A DNA stretch of 12,270 nucleotides, taken from NCBI GenBank assembly GCA_945952175.1, contig CAMFHW010000070.1, forward strand, positions 1 to 12,270, in the 5' to 3' direction. The translations under genes and the position numbers were made by a program. The notes beneath the pieces were generated by a model. That model was not told where the DNA came from. It was given only the letters and a program-made list of their open reading frames with translations, and made no database searches. The DNA is from an uncultured Phenylobacterium sp. GTDB taxonomy: Bacteria > Pseudomonadota > Alphaproteobacteria > Caulobacterales > Caulobacteraceae. Shown here in pieces: positions 6,802 through 12,270 of the stretch; the stretch's first letter is position 1; each line of letters opens with the position of its first letter.

Positions 6802-6837
6802 GGGCGTTTCTCCAGCTTGGACGGTGTGTCGCGATCT

Positions 6838-6865
6838 CAAATAGCGCCGTTGCGCAACGCTTCAA
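6838..6865 (-). promoter_or_regulatory. Candidate peroxiredoxin promoter with a 12-bp palindrome in the spacer
   Basis: On the minus strand TTGAAGC (6859-6865) fits the Caulobacter -35 consensus TTGACGS at six of seven positions. After 13 bases comes GCTATTTG (6838-6845), matching GCTANAWC at most positions but not the last. The perfect palindrome CGTTGCGCAACG (6848-6859) fills the spacer and touches the -35 box, where a dimeric repressor or peroxide-sensing regulator could act. The start of transcription would lie near 6831, about 30 bases before the ATG. The regulator is unknown. Confidence 0.4.
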
Positions 6866-6886
6866 ACGCGCAGTTCGCTTCGAGAC

Positions 6887-6913
6887 TTGAATTGGCCCAT
6901 ATCCGGCTCAAAC
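6887..6913 (+). promoter_or_regulatory. Candidate yqgE promoter, near-leaderless
   Basis: TTGAATT (6887-6893), a 12-base spacer, and GCTCAAAC (6906-6913), which matches the Caulobacter -10 consensus GCTANAWC at all but one position. The -35 half is only partly matched. Transcription would start at about 6919-6921, right at the ATG (6922), giving a leaderless or nearly leaderless mRNA, a common arrangement in Caulobacter. GAGG at 6915-6918 is too near the ATG to be an ideal ribosome site, which agrees with this reading. Confidence 0.3.
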
Positions 6914-6921
6914 TGAGGGGG

Positions 6922-7494
6922 ATGGACGAGGCAGGTTTCCTCACCGGTCAGATGCTGATCGCCATGCCCGGCATCGGCGACCCCCGCTTCGAGCGGGCCC
7001 TGATCCTCATTTGCGCGCACGACGAGAGCCACGCCATGGGGCTGGCGGTGAACCGGCCCGTGGAGGGCCTGACCGTGCCGGACCTGCTGCGCCGGCTGGA
7101 CGTGTCGCAGGCGATCAAGGCGCCCGCGGACCTGGTGCTGATGGGCGGGCCGGTGGAGCGCGAGCGCGGCTTCGTGCTGCACACCGACGATTACATGGCC
7201 AGCGACGACAACAGCCTGACGATCGGCGACGGCGTGGCGCTCACCGCCACCCGCGAGGCGCTGGAGGCGATGGCGGGCGTGCGTGCGAGCCCGCGCAAGT
7301 CGGCCCTGGCGCTCGGCTATGCCGGCTGGGGCGCGGGCCAGCTGGAGAGCGAGATCCGCAACAATGTCTGGCTGACGGTCGAGGCCGACGAGGCGCTGAT
7401 CTTCGGCGGCCACCACGGAGCCAAGTGGGCCCAGGCGCTGGCCAAGCTGGGCGTCGATGCGGGCCTGCTGAGCGCCGAGACGGGCCGGGCCTAG
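6922..7494 (+). CDS. yqgE: YqgE/AlgH family protein (UPF0301)
   Basis: 190 residues from ATG 6922. The open frame continues far upstream, but the family starts just before the LIAMP motif, which sits at residues 12-16 here. Family motifs are all visible: LIAMPGIGDPRFERALILIC (12-31), HDESHAMGLAVNRP (33-46), GGPVERERGFVLH (75-87) and GYAGWGAGQLESEIRNNVWL (132-151). The YqgE/AlgH family is a conserved cytoplasmic protein of about 180-190 residues whose molecular role is not settled; the AlgH name comes from an early link to alginate regulation in Pseudomonas. It is divergent from the peroxiredoxin gene and convergent with the pdeA-like gene. I recall the C. crescentus homologue as UPF0301 protein CC_3395, beside pdeA (CC_3396), which supports conserved synteny here. 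Its TAG stop lies inside the first arm of a terminal hairpin. Confidence 0.94.
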   Translation: MDEAGFLTGQMLIAMPGIGDPRFERALILICAHDESHAMGLAVNRPVEGLTVPDLLRRLDVSQAIKAPADLVLMGGPVERERGFVLHTDDYMASDDNSLTIGDGVALTATREALEAMAGVRASPRKSALALGYAGWGAGQLESEIRNNVWLTVEADEALIFGGHHGAKWAQALAKLGVDAGLLSAETGRA

Positions 7495-7542
7495 AGCGTG
7501 ACAGCCGAAAGTGTGTGCGGTTTCGGCGCCCGTCACGCTCTA
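7492..7542. terminator. Two-tier hairpin overlapping the yqgE stop codon
   Basis: TAGAGCGTGAC (7492-7502) pairs perfectly with GTCACGCTCTA (7532-7542), and inside it GCCGAAA (7504-7510) pairs with TTTCGGC (7521-7527). The first three bases are the yqgE stop codon. Such a stable structure at the end of a gene probably ends transcription or protects the mRNA end. The AAACTTTAG that follows is A/T-rich for this genome but is not a clean T-tract. Confidence 0.6.
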
Positions 7543-7554
7543 AACTTTAGAGTG

Positions 7555-7604
7555 AGAGCCCTTTTAAACAGGTCAGATGGTCCCATCTGACCTTAAAGGG
7601 CTCT
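7555..7604. terminator. Two-tier hairpin overlapping the stop codon of the pdeA-like gene
   Basis: AGAGCCCTTT (7555-7564) pairs with AAAGGGCTCT (7595-7604), and the inner AGGTCAGATGG (7570-7580) pairs with CCATCTGACCT (7583-7593). The right arm covers most of the minus-strand TAG stop (7603-7605). It is the mirror-image counterpart of the hairpin at the yqgE end. Between the two, CTCTAAA-c-TTTAGAG (7538-7552) forms a third small palindrome that shares bases with the first hairpin. Together these probably form a bidirectional terminator for the convergent genes. Confidence 0.6.
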
Positions 7605-9261
7605 AGCCGCGGGCCTTCACGGGCGCGGCGCCGTCGACATAGCTCTCGTTGAGATAGACCTCGGCCTCCTGCGGCGAGAGCGCCGGGGCGTAGCCGAAGC
7701 CCTGGCCGTAGTCGCAGCCGAGCGAGAGCAGCTGGCGGGCCATCTGGGCGTTCTCGACGCCCTCGGCGACGACCTCCAGCGACAGGTCCTGGCCGAGCTT
7801 GACCACCGAGGAGACGATCTTGGCCGAGCCTTCGTTGGTCGCCATGGTGCGCACGAAGTAGCGGTCGATCTTCAGCGTGTCGAACGGCAGGCGGGTCAGG
7901 TAGCTGAGCGACGAGAAGCCGGTGCCGAAGTCGTCCAGGGCCAGGGCCGCGCCCGCCTCGCGCAGGTTGCGCAGGATGATCGCCGCGCGGTCGGGATCGC
8001 GCATGACGTCGCTCTCGGTGACTTCCAGCTTCAGCGCCCCGGCGGGCAGGCCGGTCTCGCGGCGGATGCGCATGACGTCGGAGACGAGGTCCGGCCGGTC
8101 GATCTCGCCGGTCGAGAGGTTCACCGCCACGGTCAGTTCGCCGGCGGCCCGGTGATTGTGGCGCCAGGCGGCGAGCTGGTGGCCGGCCTCGCGCATCATC
8201 AGGGCGCCCAGCTCGCTCATCAGTCCCATCTCGTCGCAGAGCGGCAGGAACTGGTCGGGCGTCAGCAGGCCGCGGCGCGGGTGGCGCCAGCGGACCAGGG
8301 CCTCGAAGCCCGACAGCGCCCCGGTCGAGAGGCGCACGATGGGCTGGTAGTAGGGCATCAGCTCGCCGCGGCCGATGGCGCCGCGCAGGTCGCCCTCCAG
8401 GGCCAGGCGCGAGAGCCCGTCGCTTTCCATGGTCCGGCCATAGGCCGCCGCGCCGCCGCGGCCGCCGCTCTTGGCGGCCTCGACCGCGAGCTCGGCCCGG
8501 CGCAGCAACTCGGCCGCCTCGGGCGCGTCCTGGCCGCCGGCCGCCTCGACGGCGCCGATCGACAGGGTGGGATGGATATCGAAGCCGGCGATGCGCAGCG
8601 GCTGTTCGAGCGCGCCGCGCAGGGTCTCGGCGGCGGAGGGCTTGGCGTGCGGCGCCAGCACCGCGAATTCGTCCTCGCCGACCCGGGCGGTGAGCACGCC
8701 CTGCGGGAAGGCGGCTGCCAGGCGCGAGCCGAGCGCGGCCAGCACCAGGTCGGCGCGCTCGTGGCCAAGCGCCTCGTTCAGGCGGCGCAGGCGATCGAGG
8801 TCGGCGACCACCAGCTCGTACTTGCCCGGCAGGGACAGCTGCTCGCGGGCGCGGGCCACGAAGCTCTTGCGGTCGAGCAGGCCGGTGAGCGTGTCCTGAT
8901 CGGAGGCGGCGAACTTGGTCTCGGGGGCGACGACGCCGGCGGCGCGGACGCCCTCCTCCAGCCAGACCCCGCGCCAGATGCAGACCCCGCCGCCGCGCAT
9001 GCGCAGGCGCACGGCGATCTCGGAGCCGGGCTCCTGGTGGCGCAACACGTCATCGGCGAGCGCGCGGTCCTGCGGCAGGGCGAGCGCGCGCATCGCGGCC
9101 GAAGAGCATTCGGGGGCGAGGGGGCCGAGACCGAGGGAACGGGTGGCGCCCGTCAGGCACAGGCGATCCTTCTCGGGCTCCCAGAGCCAGAGCGCGACGT
9201 CCGCTGCGCCCAAGGCTTCCAGCGTCGCCGTGGCGTCCCAGATCCAACGGTCGTTCGGCAT
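7603..9261 (-). CDS. pdeA: c-di-GMP phosphodiesterase with degenerate GGDEF and active EAL domains, PdeA-like
   Basis: 552 residues from ATG 9261; a TTG three codons upstream is also possible. Order: an N-terminal PAS-like sensor region (about 10-115), a GGDEF domain with GEDEF at 195-199 in place of GGDEF, and an EAL domain with E320-A-L, the NLS motif (N381), E413/E416 in LKLEVTESD, DDFGTGFSSLSYL (443-455), K464-I-D466 and E500 in VVAEGVEN. All the usual catalytic EAL residues are present, so it should hydrolyse c-di-GMP to pGpG. In C. crescentus PdeA (CC_3396, about 554 residues) the GEDEF domain binds GTP and activates the EAL domain, and the C-terminal Arg-Gly is needed for CpdR-dependent ClpXP degradation at the swarmer-to-stalked switch. 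This protein ends KARG, so the degron may be kept. The acetyltransferase gene ends 32 bases upstream, suggesting an operon. The orthology is inferred from motifs, length and the yqgE neighbour. Confidence 0.88.
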   Translation of the reverse strand: MPNDRWIWDATATLEALGAADVALWLWEPEKDRLCLTGATRSLGLGPLAPECSSAAMRALALPQDRALADDVLRHQEPGSEIAVRLRMRGGGVCIWRGVWLEEGVRAAGVVAPETKFAASDQDTLTGLLDRKSFVARAREQLSLPGKYELVVADLDRLRRLNEALGHERADLVLAALGSRLAAAFPQGVLTARVGEDEFAVLAPHAKPSAAETLRGALEQPLRIAGFDIHPTLSIGAVEAAGGQDAPEAAELLRRAELAVEAAKSGGRGGAAAYGRTMESDGLSRLALEGDLRGAIGRGELMPYYQPIVRLSTGALSGFEALVRWRHPRRGLLTPDQFLPLCDEMGLMSELGALMMREAGHQLAAWRHNHRAAGELTVAVNLSTGEIDRPDLVSDVMRIRRETGLPAGALKLEVTESDVMRDPDRAAIILRNLREAGAALALDDFGTGFSSLSYLTRLPFDTLKIDRYFVRTMATNEGSAKIVSSVVKLGQDLSLEVVAEGVENAQMARQLLSLGCDYGQGFGYAPALSPQEAEVYLNESYVDGAAPVKARG

Positions 9262-9293
9262 GAGCCCCAAGACTTCCGGCAGGTACGCACCGG

Positions 9294-9905
9294 CTAAACA
9301 GAAACGCCTTCGTCCGGCCCGTCATGCGCACGAAGAGGCGATACCAGCCCGAACAGGACATGATCTCGCCAGACGCCGTTAATTTTCAGATAAGCCTTCG
9401 CGAGCCCCTCTTCCGAAAACCCGGCGTGGTTGAGCAGCGTGCGGGAGGGCGTGTTGTGCGGGAGGCAGGCGGCCTCCAGGCGGTGCAGGGCGAGGCTGCG
9501 GAACGAGAAGGCCGACAGCGCCCGGACCGCCGCCAAGGTCAGGCCCTGGCGGGCAAAAGGCCGGCCGCACCAGTAGCCGACCGACCCCATCTGGGCCACG
9601 CCGCGGCGGACATTGGATAGGGTGATGCCGCCGCTGAGCGCCCCGTCGCGGGCCCGGAAAACGAAGAACGGATAGGCCACGCCGGCGTCGCGATCGCGGG
9701 CATAGGCGGCCAGCCTGCGACGGAACGCCGCACGGGTGAGATCGTCCGCCGGCCACGTCGGCTCCCAGGGTTGCAGGAACGCCCGCGAGGCGGTGCGCAG
9801 CTCGCGCCACTCGCCATAGTCGCCCGCCCGAGGCGGCCGCAGGACCACCCCCTCGCCCTCGATGCGAAGGCCGCTCTCCGGCGCGATCCAGTCCAGCAGG
9901 GCCAT
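9294..9905 (-). CDS. GNAT acetyltransferase, RimJ/RimL type
   Basis: 203 residues from ATG 9905, chosen because GAGG lies 8 bases upstream; a GTG at 9929 in the same frame has no ribosome site. GNAT enzymes transfer acetyl from acetyl-CoA, and the RimJ-type branch acts on N-terminal amines of ribosomal or other proteins. Visible: the family start with VVLRPPRAGDYGEWRELR (20-37), the WEPTWP segment, the acetyl-CoA binding motif A region GYWCGRPFARQGLTLAAVRA (110-129), and the RimJ-like C-terminal half HRLEAACLPHNTPSRTLLNH (141-160), then AGFSEEGLAKAYLKINGVWR (161-180) and DHVLFGLVSP (181-190). The 'N.PS..LL...GF..EG' motif is diagnostic. A substrate such as S5 or L12 cannot be assigned. It is the first gene of a probable two-gene unit with the pdeA-like gene, so acetylation and c-di-GMP breakdown may merely share a promoter. 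Divergent from the HTH regulator. Confidence 0.88.
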   Translation of the reverse strand: MALLDWIAPESGLRIEGEGVVLRPPRAGDYGEWRELRTASRAFLQPWEPTWPADDLTRAAFRRRLAAYARDRDAGVAYPFFVFRARDGALSGGITLSNVRRGVAQMGSVGYWCGRPFARQGLTLAAVRALSAFSFRSLALHRLEAACLPHNTPSRTLLNHAGFSEEGLAKAYLKINGVWRDHVLFGLVSPLRAHDGPDEGVSV

Positions 9906-9944
9906 GGGCCGAGCCTCGCGCGATTTCACGGCAGGTCAAGGCCC

Positions 9945-9983
9945 GGTCTAGCTTTGCCACGGAGGCGGCGGCCGTGGTTTATC
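9945..9983. promoter_or_regulatory. Candidate divergent promoter/operator region
   Basis: On the minus strand GCTAGACC (9945-9952) fits the Caulobacter -10 consensus GCTANAWC at seven of eight positions and would serve the acetyltransferase-pdeA unit; no good -35 box is seen. On the plus strand TTGCCAC (9954-9960) and GGTTTATC (9976-9983), 15 bases apart, are a weaker candidate for the HTH gene. An inverted repeat CCACGG-9 bases-CCGTGG (9957-9962 / 9972-9977) lies across both, a possible site for the HTH regulator itself. All of this is pattern reading only. Confidence 0.3.
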
Positions 9984-10011
9984 CTGGGTTGCGAATCCGC
10001 GGAGCGCGCAC

Positions 10012-10911
10012 GTGGCCATCGAGGACTTCCCGCCCAAGCTGGAGCTGATGCTCAAGGCCCTGTCGCTCAGCCGCGGCGGGCTGGCGGCGGAGCTCGGCGT
10101 CGACAAGTCGGTGATCAGCCGCTGGCTCAACAGGGGCCAGGCGCCGTCGGGCCACAACCTCGCCCGGCTGACCGCCCTGGTGGCCCAGCGCCGGCCGGGC
10201 TTCACCATGCTGGACTGGGAGACCGATCTTCTCCGCCTCTCCGCGCGGCTCGGGGTGGAGGGCGCGTCGACGCCGAGCGGCCCGAGCGGCTGGCTGCCGG
10301 ACAGGGTGGAGCAGGAAGCCCGCGCCATGACCGCCCTGCGCGGCGACGCCTATGAAGGGTTCTGGCGAACGGTGCGGCCGTCGAACGAGGTGGCGGGCCG
10401 GTTCGTCGAGGACCAGGTGCTGATCCGCCGCGAGGCCAACGGATTCCTCGGCTTCCGCCTGGGCCTGAACGACATCCGCTTCGAGGGGTGGACCTTCCCG
10501 ACCCAGACGCAGCTGTTCTCGATGGGCGCCGACGAGCGGACCGGCGTGTTCATCTTCACGATCTTCAACGCCGTGCTGCGCGACCGGGCCGACGTGATGG
10601 ACGGGATCACGCTGACCTGCCAGCGCAGCGCCGGCGGGGCGCCGGTGGCGGCCGCCTGCCTGATGGAGCGCACCGGCTTCCTGACCGGCGACCGCGCCGC
10701 CGACGACGCCCGCTACGAGGCGGCGATCCGGCCGGGCGCCTTCGTGCCGGACGACCAGATCAGCGAGGCGGTGCGCAAACGGCTGTTCCATGATGTCGGC
10801 CCCTCGGCGCTCGCGGCCGGCGGCGAGGCCCTGCTGGTCATGGCCTTCGCCAAGTCGCTGTCGCGCGGTCCGCTGACCGACACCCACGCCTCGCGCGGCG
10901 AGACCGAATAG
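10012..10911 (+). CDS. HTH (XRE-like) regulator with unrecognised C-terminal region
   Basis: 299 residues from GTG 10012, with GGAG at 10001-10004 seven bases upstream. The N-terminus (about 9-58) is a Cro/C1-like helix-turn-helix: LSLSRGGLAAELGVDKSVIS (17-36) then RWLNRGQAPSGHNLARLTAL (37-56), with the recognition helix near DKSVISRWLN. A linker rich in Ser, Gly and Pro (about 82-95) leads to a 200-residue region that I do not recognise, predicted alpha+beta, with strands such as LFSMGADERTGVFIFTIFNA (168-187) and DGITLTCQRS (197-206). Its size and alternation of strands and helices could suit a ligand-sensing domain, but no motif is diagnostic. There is no membrane segment. It is divergent from the acetyltransferase-pdeA unit with about 106 bases between starts. 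Local autoregulation or control of that unit is plausible but unproven. Confidence 0.82.
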   Translation: MAIEDFPPKLELMLKALSLSRGGLAAELGVDKSVISRWLNRGQAPSGHNLARLTALVAQRRPGFTMLDWETDLLRLSARLGVEGASTPSGPSGWLPDRVEQEARAMTALRGDAYEGFWRTVRPSNEVAGRFVEDQVLIRREANGFLGFRLGLNDIRFEGWTFPTQTQLFSMGADERTGVFIFTIFNAVLRDRADVMDGITLTCQRSAGGAPVAAACLMERTGFLTGDRAADDARYEAAIRPGAFVPDDQISEAVRKRLFHDVGPSALAAGGEALLVMAFAKSLSRGPLTDTHASRGETE

Positions 10912-11213
10912 GGCCAGGATCCAACCAACCGCCCGAAGTCATATATCGCGACGTCATGGCCGGGCCTGTCCCGGCCACCCATGATCACCGCAGGCTGTGA
11001 TTTGCGTGGGCGTCAGGCGCGCATGGGTCGCCGGCGCGAGGCCGGCGATGACGTCTGGGAGGAGAAGCGACGTCTCCGCTCAAGTCCTCGACCTGGGACG
11101 CAACGCGCCGCCGTTCGCCGCAACGGAACGCAACCGCCCGCACGCCGCCGCGCCTCCCGCGGACGCGCCGCCGCGACGATGTTCCGGCGCAATTTCCTCC
11201 TGGGGCTTCACCA
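10912..11213. other. Gene-free stretch of about 300 bases
   Basis: It begins with a short A/T-rich patch (near 10938-10946, atatat) and then holds the palindromic repeat at 10951-11054. Bases 11055-11213 are GC-rich, contain several CGCCGCCG-like runs and no clear -10/-35 pair, and lead directly to the start of the PEP-CTERM gene. Short open frames on both strands here look like high-GC background: they overlap the repeat and resemble no known protein. A promoter for the downstream gene must lie here or in the repeat, but I cannot place it. Confidence 0.5.
10951..11054. repeat. Dispersed palindromic repeat after the HTH gene
   Basis: The 33-base arms 10951-10983 and 11022-11054 are inverted copies with 26 of 33 positions pairing, beginning and ending in ACGTCAT/ATGACGT. 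Inside, ATCAC (10984-10988) and GTGAT (10997-11001) form a small hairpin. The core, TGGCCGGGCCTGTCCCGGCCA, is of the 'CATGGCCGGGC.TGTCCCGGCCA' kind that I recall as a very frequent intergenic repeat in alphaproteobacteria. It may serve as a terminator for the HTH gene. It is a different family from the elements at 3701, 7492 and 12142. Confidence 0.75.
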
Positions 11214-12188
11214 ATGAACAGAACCACCGCCAAGGCCGCGGCGCTCCTCGCCGCGCTCGCCCTTTCCCCCGCCGCCGCCCGGGCCGGCGTGCTCTATGAC
11301 GGCTTCAGCACCCAGGGCGGCGGCGCGGGCGTCGATCCGCTCGCCTCGTCGACACTGTCCGACACCGGCAAGGCCTTCGCCACGCCGGCCCAGCCCGTCG
11401 GGATGGCGATCGCCGGCGGCTCGCTGTTCATGACCTACGACCACAACCTGGCCCGCTACGGATTGGATGGGGCTGCGCAGGCCAGCTACAACCTCGGCTT
11501 CACCTATAATGCGAGCCTGCTGGCGGGGAATTCCGACACCCTGTTCCTGGGCTACAACACGGCCGGAGGCGCCATCCTGGTCGACTTCCTCAACGCCGCC
11601 ACCCTGAACGAGACCGGGACCTACTTCTACGTGCCCGGCGCCCTGACCGGCCTGGCCGTCAGCGAAGACAGCGTCTTCGTGACCTACAGCCATCACCTGG
11701 CGCAGTACGACATGAACGGGAAGCTGGTGCAGGACATCAACACCGGCGCCCTGGTCGATCCCGGCGCGCTCGCCTACGGCGACGGCAAGCTGTTCATGGC
11801 CTTCACGCGGCCCCAGAGCGGCAGCACCTGGGTGGACTATATCGACGCGTCCACCATGACCGAGCTCGGGACCTATTTCTCGACCAGCAGCCTGGCCCAG
11901 GGCCTGGCCTATGGCGACGGCAAGGTGTTCGCCAGTTTCGAGCACGACCTCGGGAGCTGGGACATGGCCGGCAAGAGCGTCTCGACGCTGAACACCGGGC
12001 CGTACTTCTCCAACGGCCCGATCGCCTACCTGTCCGACGCCGCGGCGCCCGGTGGGGTTCCCGGCGTGCCGGAGCCCACGACCTGGGCGGTGATGATCCT
12101 GGGCTTCGGGATGATCGGCGCGAACCTGCGGCGGCGCAATCAGGGTGCTCCCCCGCTGGGGGAGCTGTCAGGCGCGAGCCGCGCCTGA
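11214..12188 (+). CDS. Secreted PEPxxWA-CTERM protein with three ~83-residue repeats
   Basis: 324 residues. A signal peptide is clear: MNRTTAKAAALLAALALSPA, with cleavage likely after ARA (24). The C-terminus has the PEPxxWA-CTERM sorting signal: PEPTTWA at 286-292, hydrophobic VMILGFGMIGANL, then RRR at 306-308. Such proteins are exported by Sec, held by the tail and processed by an exosortase, often ending at the cell surface or in extracellular matrix. The body is repeated: GMAIAGGSLFMTYDHNLARY (63-82), GLAVSEDSVFVTYSHHLAQY (146-165) and GLAYGDGKVFASFEHDLGSW (230-249) align at spacings of 83 and 84, and each is preceded by a VD..(10)..G unit near 40, 123 and 207. Each repeat holds two similar halves of about 41 residues, like blades of a beta-propeller. 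The ligand is unknown. The ATG has only a weak GGGG upstream. The last 15 residues after RRRN come from a palindromic repeat. Confidence 0.9.
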   Translation: MNRTTAKAAALLAALALSPAAARAGVLYDGFSTQGGGAGVDPLASSTLSDTGKAFATPAQPVGMAIAGGSLFMTYDHNLARYGLDGAAQASYNLGFTYNASLLAGNSDTLFLGYNTAGGAILVDFLNAATLNETGTYFYVPGALTGLAVSEDSVFVTYSHHLAQYDMNGKLVQDINTGALVDPGALAYGDGKLFMAFTRPQSGSTWVDYIDASTMTELGTYFSTSSLAQGLAYGDGKVFASFEHDLGSWDMAGKSVSTLNTGPYFSNGPIAYLSDAAAPGGVPGVPEPTTWAVMILGFGMIGANLRRRNQGAPPLGELSGASRA

Positions 12189-12270
12189 CTGAGGGGGCTG
12201 ACACGCGCAGACGCTGGTGGGCTTCAGCCCCCTCCGTCTCGCGCTGTTAGCGCGATCCACCTCCCCCAAC
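12142..12270. repeat. Nested palindromic repeat at the end of the PEP-CTERM gene, running to the window edge
   Basis: Several perfect hairpins are nested: GCTCCCCC-gct-GGGGGAGC (12147-12165); TCAGGCGCG-agc-CGCGCCTGA (12168-12188), which contains the TGA stop; GAGGGGGCTGA (12191-12201) with TCAGCCCCCTC (12224-12234); and GCGCT-gtt-AGCGC (12241-12253). The terminal CTCCCCCA (12261-12268) also pairs with TGGGGGAG (12157-12164), so the element is symmetrical as a whole. It has the look of a dispersed intergenic repeat of Caulobacterales. The true right end may lie outside the window. Confidence 0.72.

Noticed and set aside
6229..6921. Long upstream extension of the yqgE frame
   Set aside because: It runs antisense through the peroxiredoxin gene; the family begins close to ATG 6922 and candidate promoter elements lie just before it.
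8152..9297. 381-residue plus-strand frame opposite the pdeA-like gene
   Set aside because: Shadow frame with repetitive Ala/Gly/Arg/Gln composition; the EAL protein on the other strand is certain.
10981..11217. 78- to 100-residue open frames in the gene-free stretch
   Set aside because: They overlap the palindromic repeat, are Arg/Pro rich, lack ribosome sites and resemble no known protein.

Overview
The window is high-GC alphaproteobacterial chromosome, most likely from the order Caulobacterales (Caulobacter or Phenylobacterium type). Three things suggest this: a flgE-orf-flgK-flgL axial flagellar cluster; a phosphodiesterase that looks like Caulobacter PdeA, with a degenerate GEDEF motif, an intact EAL domain and a C-terminal Arg-Gly, next to a yqgE/UPF0301 gene; and candidate promoters close to the Caulobacter housekeeping consensus (TTGACGS-N10-14-GCTANAWC). 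The PEPxxWA-CTERM protein at the right end is somewhat more typical of Phenylobacterium and sphingomonads. The genus is an inference.

Layout. 1-3675 (+): the 3' part of flgE (hook), a small helical ORF that may be a FlgN-type chaperone, flgK and flgL, tightly packed as one operon. 3701-3841: a long imperfect palindrome of dispersed-repeat type, between flgL and a convergent minus-strand block. 3858-4516 (-): two small helical proteins of unknown function that share a C-terminal motif and look like tandem paralogues. 4603-6801 (-): a PrxII-type peroxiredoxin, a SnoaL/NTF2-like protein and an amidohydrolase-2 family enzyme. 6922-7494 (+): yqgE, divergent from the peroxiredoxin across a short region with two candidate promoters and a 12-bp palindrome. 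7492-7605: a compact set of nested inverted repeats covering both convergent stop codons. 7603-9905 (-): a RimJ-like acetyltransferase followed by the pdeA-like gene. 10012-10911 (+): a divergent HTH regulator with an unrecognised C-terminal region. 10912-11213: about 300 bp without a gene, with another dispersed palindrome. 11214-12188 (+): a secreted PEPxxWA-CTERM protein built from three ~83-residue repeats, whose last residues and stop codon run into a further palindromic repeat that continues to the window edge.

How the genes fit together. The flagellar genes supply the hook and the hook-filament junction. PdeA, if orthologous, would lower c-di-GMP in the swarmer cell and favour motility, so the two ends of this motility theme lie unusually close here; as I recall, in C. 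crescentus they are far apart. The peroxiredoxin, SnoaL and amidohydrolase genes may be a small metabolic or detoxification group, but only shared orientation supports this. I see no tRNA, rRNA, CRISPR array, transposase or prophage gene. The window is mainly ordinary chromosome. The less usual content is the small paralogue pair, the repeat-built PEP-CTERM protein with a repeat-derived tail, and four different palindromic elements sitting at gene ends.
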